Of a DNA stretch of 64,000 bases, positions 62,986 to 64,000 are shown in pieces. Location: positions 1 through 64,000 of the forward strand of contig JADKKC010000003.1 of NCBI GenBank assembly GCA_016720685.1. The letters are read 5' to 3'. How positions within the stretch are numbered: the first letter of the stretch is position 1; each line of letters opens with the position of its first letter. The translations under genes and the position numbers were made by a program. A model generated the notes under the pieces. It saw nothing but the letters and a program-made list of their open reading frames with translations, did no database searches and was not told where the DNA came from. The DNA comes from Zoogloea sp. (GTDB lineage Bacteria > Pseudomonadota > Gammaproteobacteria > Burkholderiales > Rhodocyclaceae).

Positions 62986-64000
62986 TCAGCGAGGGCGCTT
63001 GCGCTGCAGACGCAAGGCGTTGAGAACAACGAGAAGTGAGCTCGCCGACATGCCGATACCGGCCATCCAGGGCGTGACGAACCCGGACATGGCGAGCGGC
63101 ACAGCGGTGAAATTGTAGGCAAAGGACCACCACAGGTTCTGGCGGATGATGGTCAGCGCACGACGTGACAGCGTGACGCCCTCCGCCAGCGAGCCGAGGC
63201 GTCCGGAAAGAAGCACGATGTCGGCCTGGTTGCGGGCCAGGTCGGTGCCGCCGCCCATGGCAACCGAAACCTGGGCCTGGGCCAGCACCGGCGCGTCATT
63301 GACGCCGTCGCCAACCATCGCAATGACCGCATCACCTTTTTGCAGCGCAATGAGGGCCGCGTGCTTGCCCTCGGGGGTCATTCCACCGAGGGCGTGCTGC
63401 ACACCCAGCCGGCCGGCGAGCGCCTCGACGGTGGAGGGCGTGTCACCGCTGAAGATCGACAGTTCGATGCCTTTGCCGCGTAGCGATTCGAACGCCGCCG
63501 GGCAGTCTTCGCGCAAGCCGTCGGAGAGCGCAAAGCCGGCCAGCCAGCCAGCGCTGGACGCCAGCGCGATCACCGTGCGGCCAGAGCGTTCATCGTCCAG
63601 CAGCACGTCTGGCACCGGGGTGCCGACGAGTTCGGCGACGAAAGCCGGGCGACCGATCCGGTAAGGTGTGCCGTCGAGAACGCCGGCGACGCCCTGCCCC
63701 GTCGTTGCCGTCAACCCGGCAAAGGCCGGCAGCGGAGCGTTGCCGCCGCCGAGGCGCAGCGCAGCCGCAATGGCGTGCTCCGAGCCCTGTTCGAGGCCGG
63801 CAGCGAGCTGCCGCGCCCGGGCTTCAGCGATGGCGCCCAGCAGGCGCACCTGTTCGACCCGCATCTCGCCGTAGGTCAGCGTGCCGGTTTTGTCGAAAAC
63901 AAAGTGGTCGGCCCGCGCCAGGGCCTCGATGGCGTGGCCGCGGGTGACGAGTACCCCCATTCGCGCCAGAGCATCGGTGGCCACCGTCAGGGCCACCGGC
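62986..64000 (-). CDS. ccoI: Copper-translocating P-type ATPase CcoI (C-terminal part, 5' end outside window)
   Basis: A P1B-type ATPase that delivers copper for cbb3 oxidase. Only the last 338 residues or so lie in the window; the frame is open at the right edge. Visible are the phosphorylation motif FDKTGTLT, the nucleotide-binding His region EQGSEHAIAAAL, the hinge VGDGVNDAPVL and the last two membrane segments (NLWWSFAYNFTAVPLAM and WMAGIGMSASSLLVVLNAL with the MSxSS motif of this class). The metal-binding domain and CPC motif are beyond the edge. The identity rests on ccoS next to it. Confidence 0.93.
   Translation of the reverse strand, partial: PVALTVATDALARMGVLVTRGHAIEALARADHFVFDKTGTLTYGEMRVEQVRLLGAIAEARARQLAAGLEQGSEHAIAAALRLGGGNAPLPAFAGLTATTGQGVAGVLDGTPYRIGRPAFVAELVGTPVPDVLLDDERSGRTVIALASSAGWLAGFALSDGLREDCPAAFESLRGKGIELSIFSGDTPSTVEALAGRLGVQHALGGMTPEGKHAALIALQKGDAVIAMVGDGVNDAPVLAQAQVSVAMGGGTDLARNQADIVLLSGRLGSLAEGVTLSRRALTIIRQNLWWSFAYNFTAVPLAMSGFVTPWMAGIGMSASSLLVVLNALRLQRKRPR

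Overview
The window looks like a chromosome segment of a high-GC betaproteobacterium, most likely order Rhodocyclales (Zoogloea/Thauera/Azoarcus/Dechloromonas relatives). I infer this from the gene order der-hfq-hflX-hflK-hflC-DUF2065-hisZ-purA-tRNA-Leu-rnr-rlmB, the neighbouring ndk-rlmN-pilW-rodZ-ispG-hisS-yfgM-bamB block, the small DUF3567 protein, and a complete-looking XrtA (exosortase A, PEP-CTERM type) exopolysaccharide cluster. No rRNA, CRISPR array, transposase or phage gene was seen.

Layout. 1-8845: a mixed housekeeping stretch (partial sensor kinase, greB, DUF3567, YdcH, an O-acetylhomoserine sulfhydrylase-like enzyme with a coupled hydrolase, DUF2189, an EamA transporter, a SIMPL protein, dtd, an NlpC/P60 lipoprotein). 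8868-10050: hemB, with a candidate small RNA gene on the opposite strand in front of it, preceded by a sigma-E-like promoter. 10055-39153: about 29 kb of minus-strand surface polysaccharide genes read from 39153 towards 10055. The conserved XrtA core comes first (export lipoprotein, chain-length regulator, tyrosine kinase, outer-membrane protein, ATPase, deacetylase, FemAB protein, two XrtA glycosyltransferases, amidotransferase, a third XrtA glycosyltransferase). It continues into a variable part (glycosyltransferases, PaaK-like enzyme, polymerase/ligase-like protein, xrtA, an AAC(3)-fold acetyltransferase, a VpsJ-like protein, flippase, WbsX-like protein). 39532-42505: a beta-barrel protein, an ABC ATPase and a divergent LolA-like protein, with no permease. 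42508-61895: conserved housekeeping genes, including two identical tRNA-Leu(CAG) genes and hfq. 61941-64000: ndk, a candidate FNR-controlled small RNA, ccoS and the end of ccoI.

How the parts fit. The XrtA block should build, flip, polymerise and export an extracellular polysaccharide and process PEP-CTERM proteins. No PEP-CTERM substrate, priming glycosyltransferase or PrsK/PrsR regulator gene is in the window. Four genes, all for envelope or polysaccharide functions, carry single-base frame breaks (three extra bases, one missing base), while every housekeeping gene reads through. Either the strain has lost part of this locus or the assembly has local indels. The most interesting unlabelled signals are two intergenic small-RNA candidates: 9953-10050 (+), four consecutive hairpins behind a GGAACTT-type promoter, and 62587-62699 (-), behind a perfect FNR box placed at exactly -41.5 and ending in a strong terminator. 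The Hfq gene lies in the same window.
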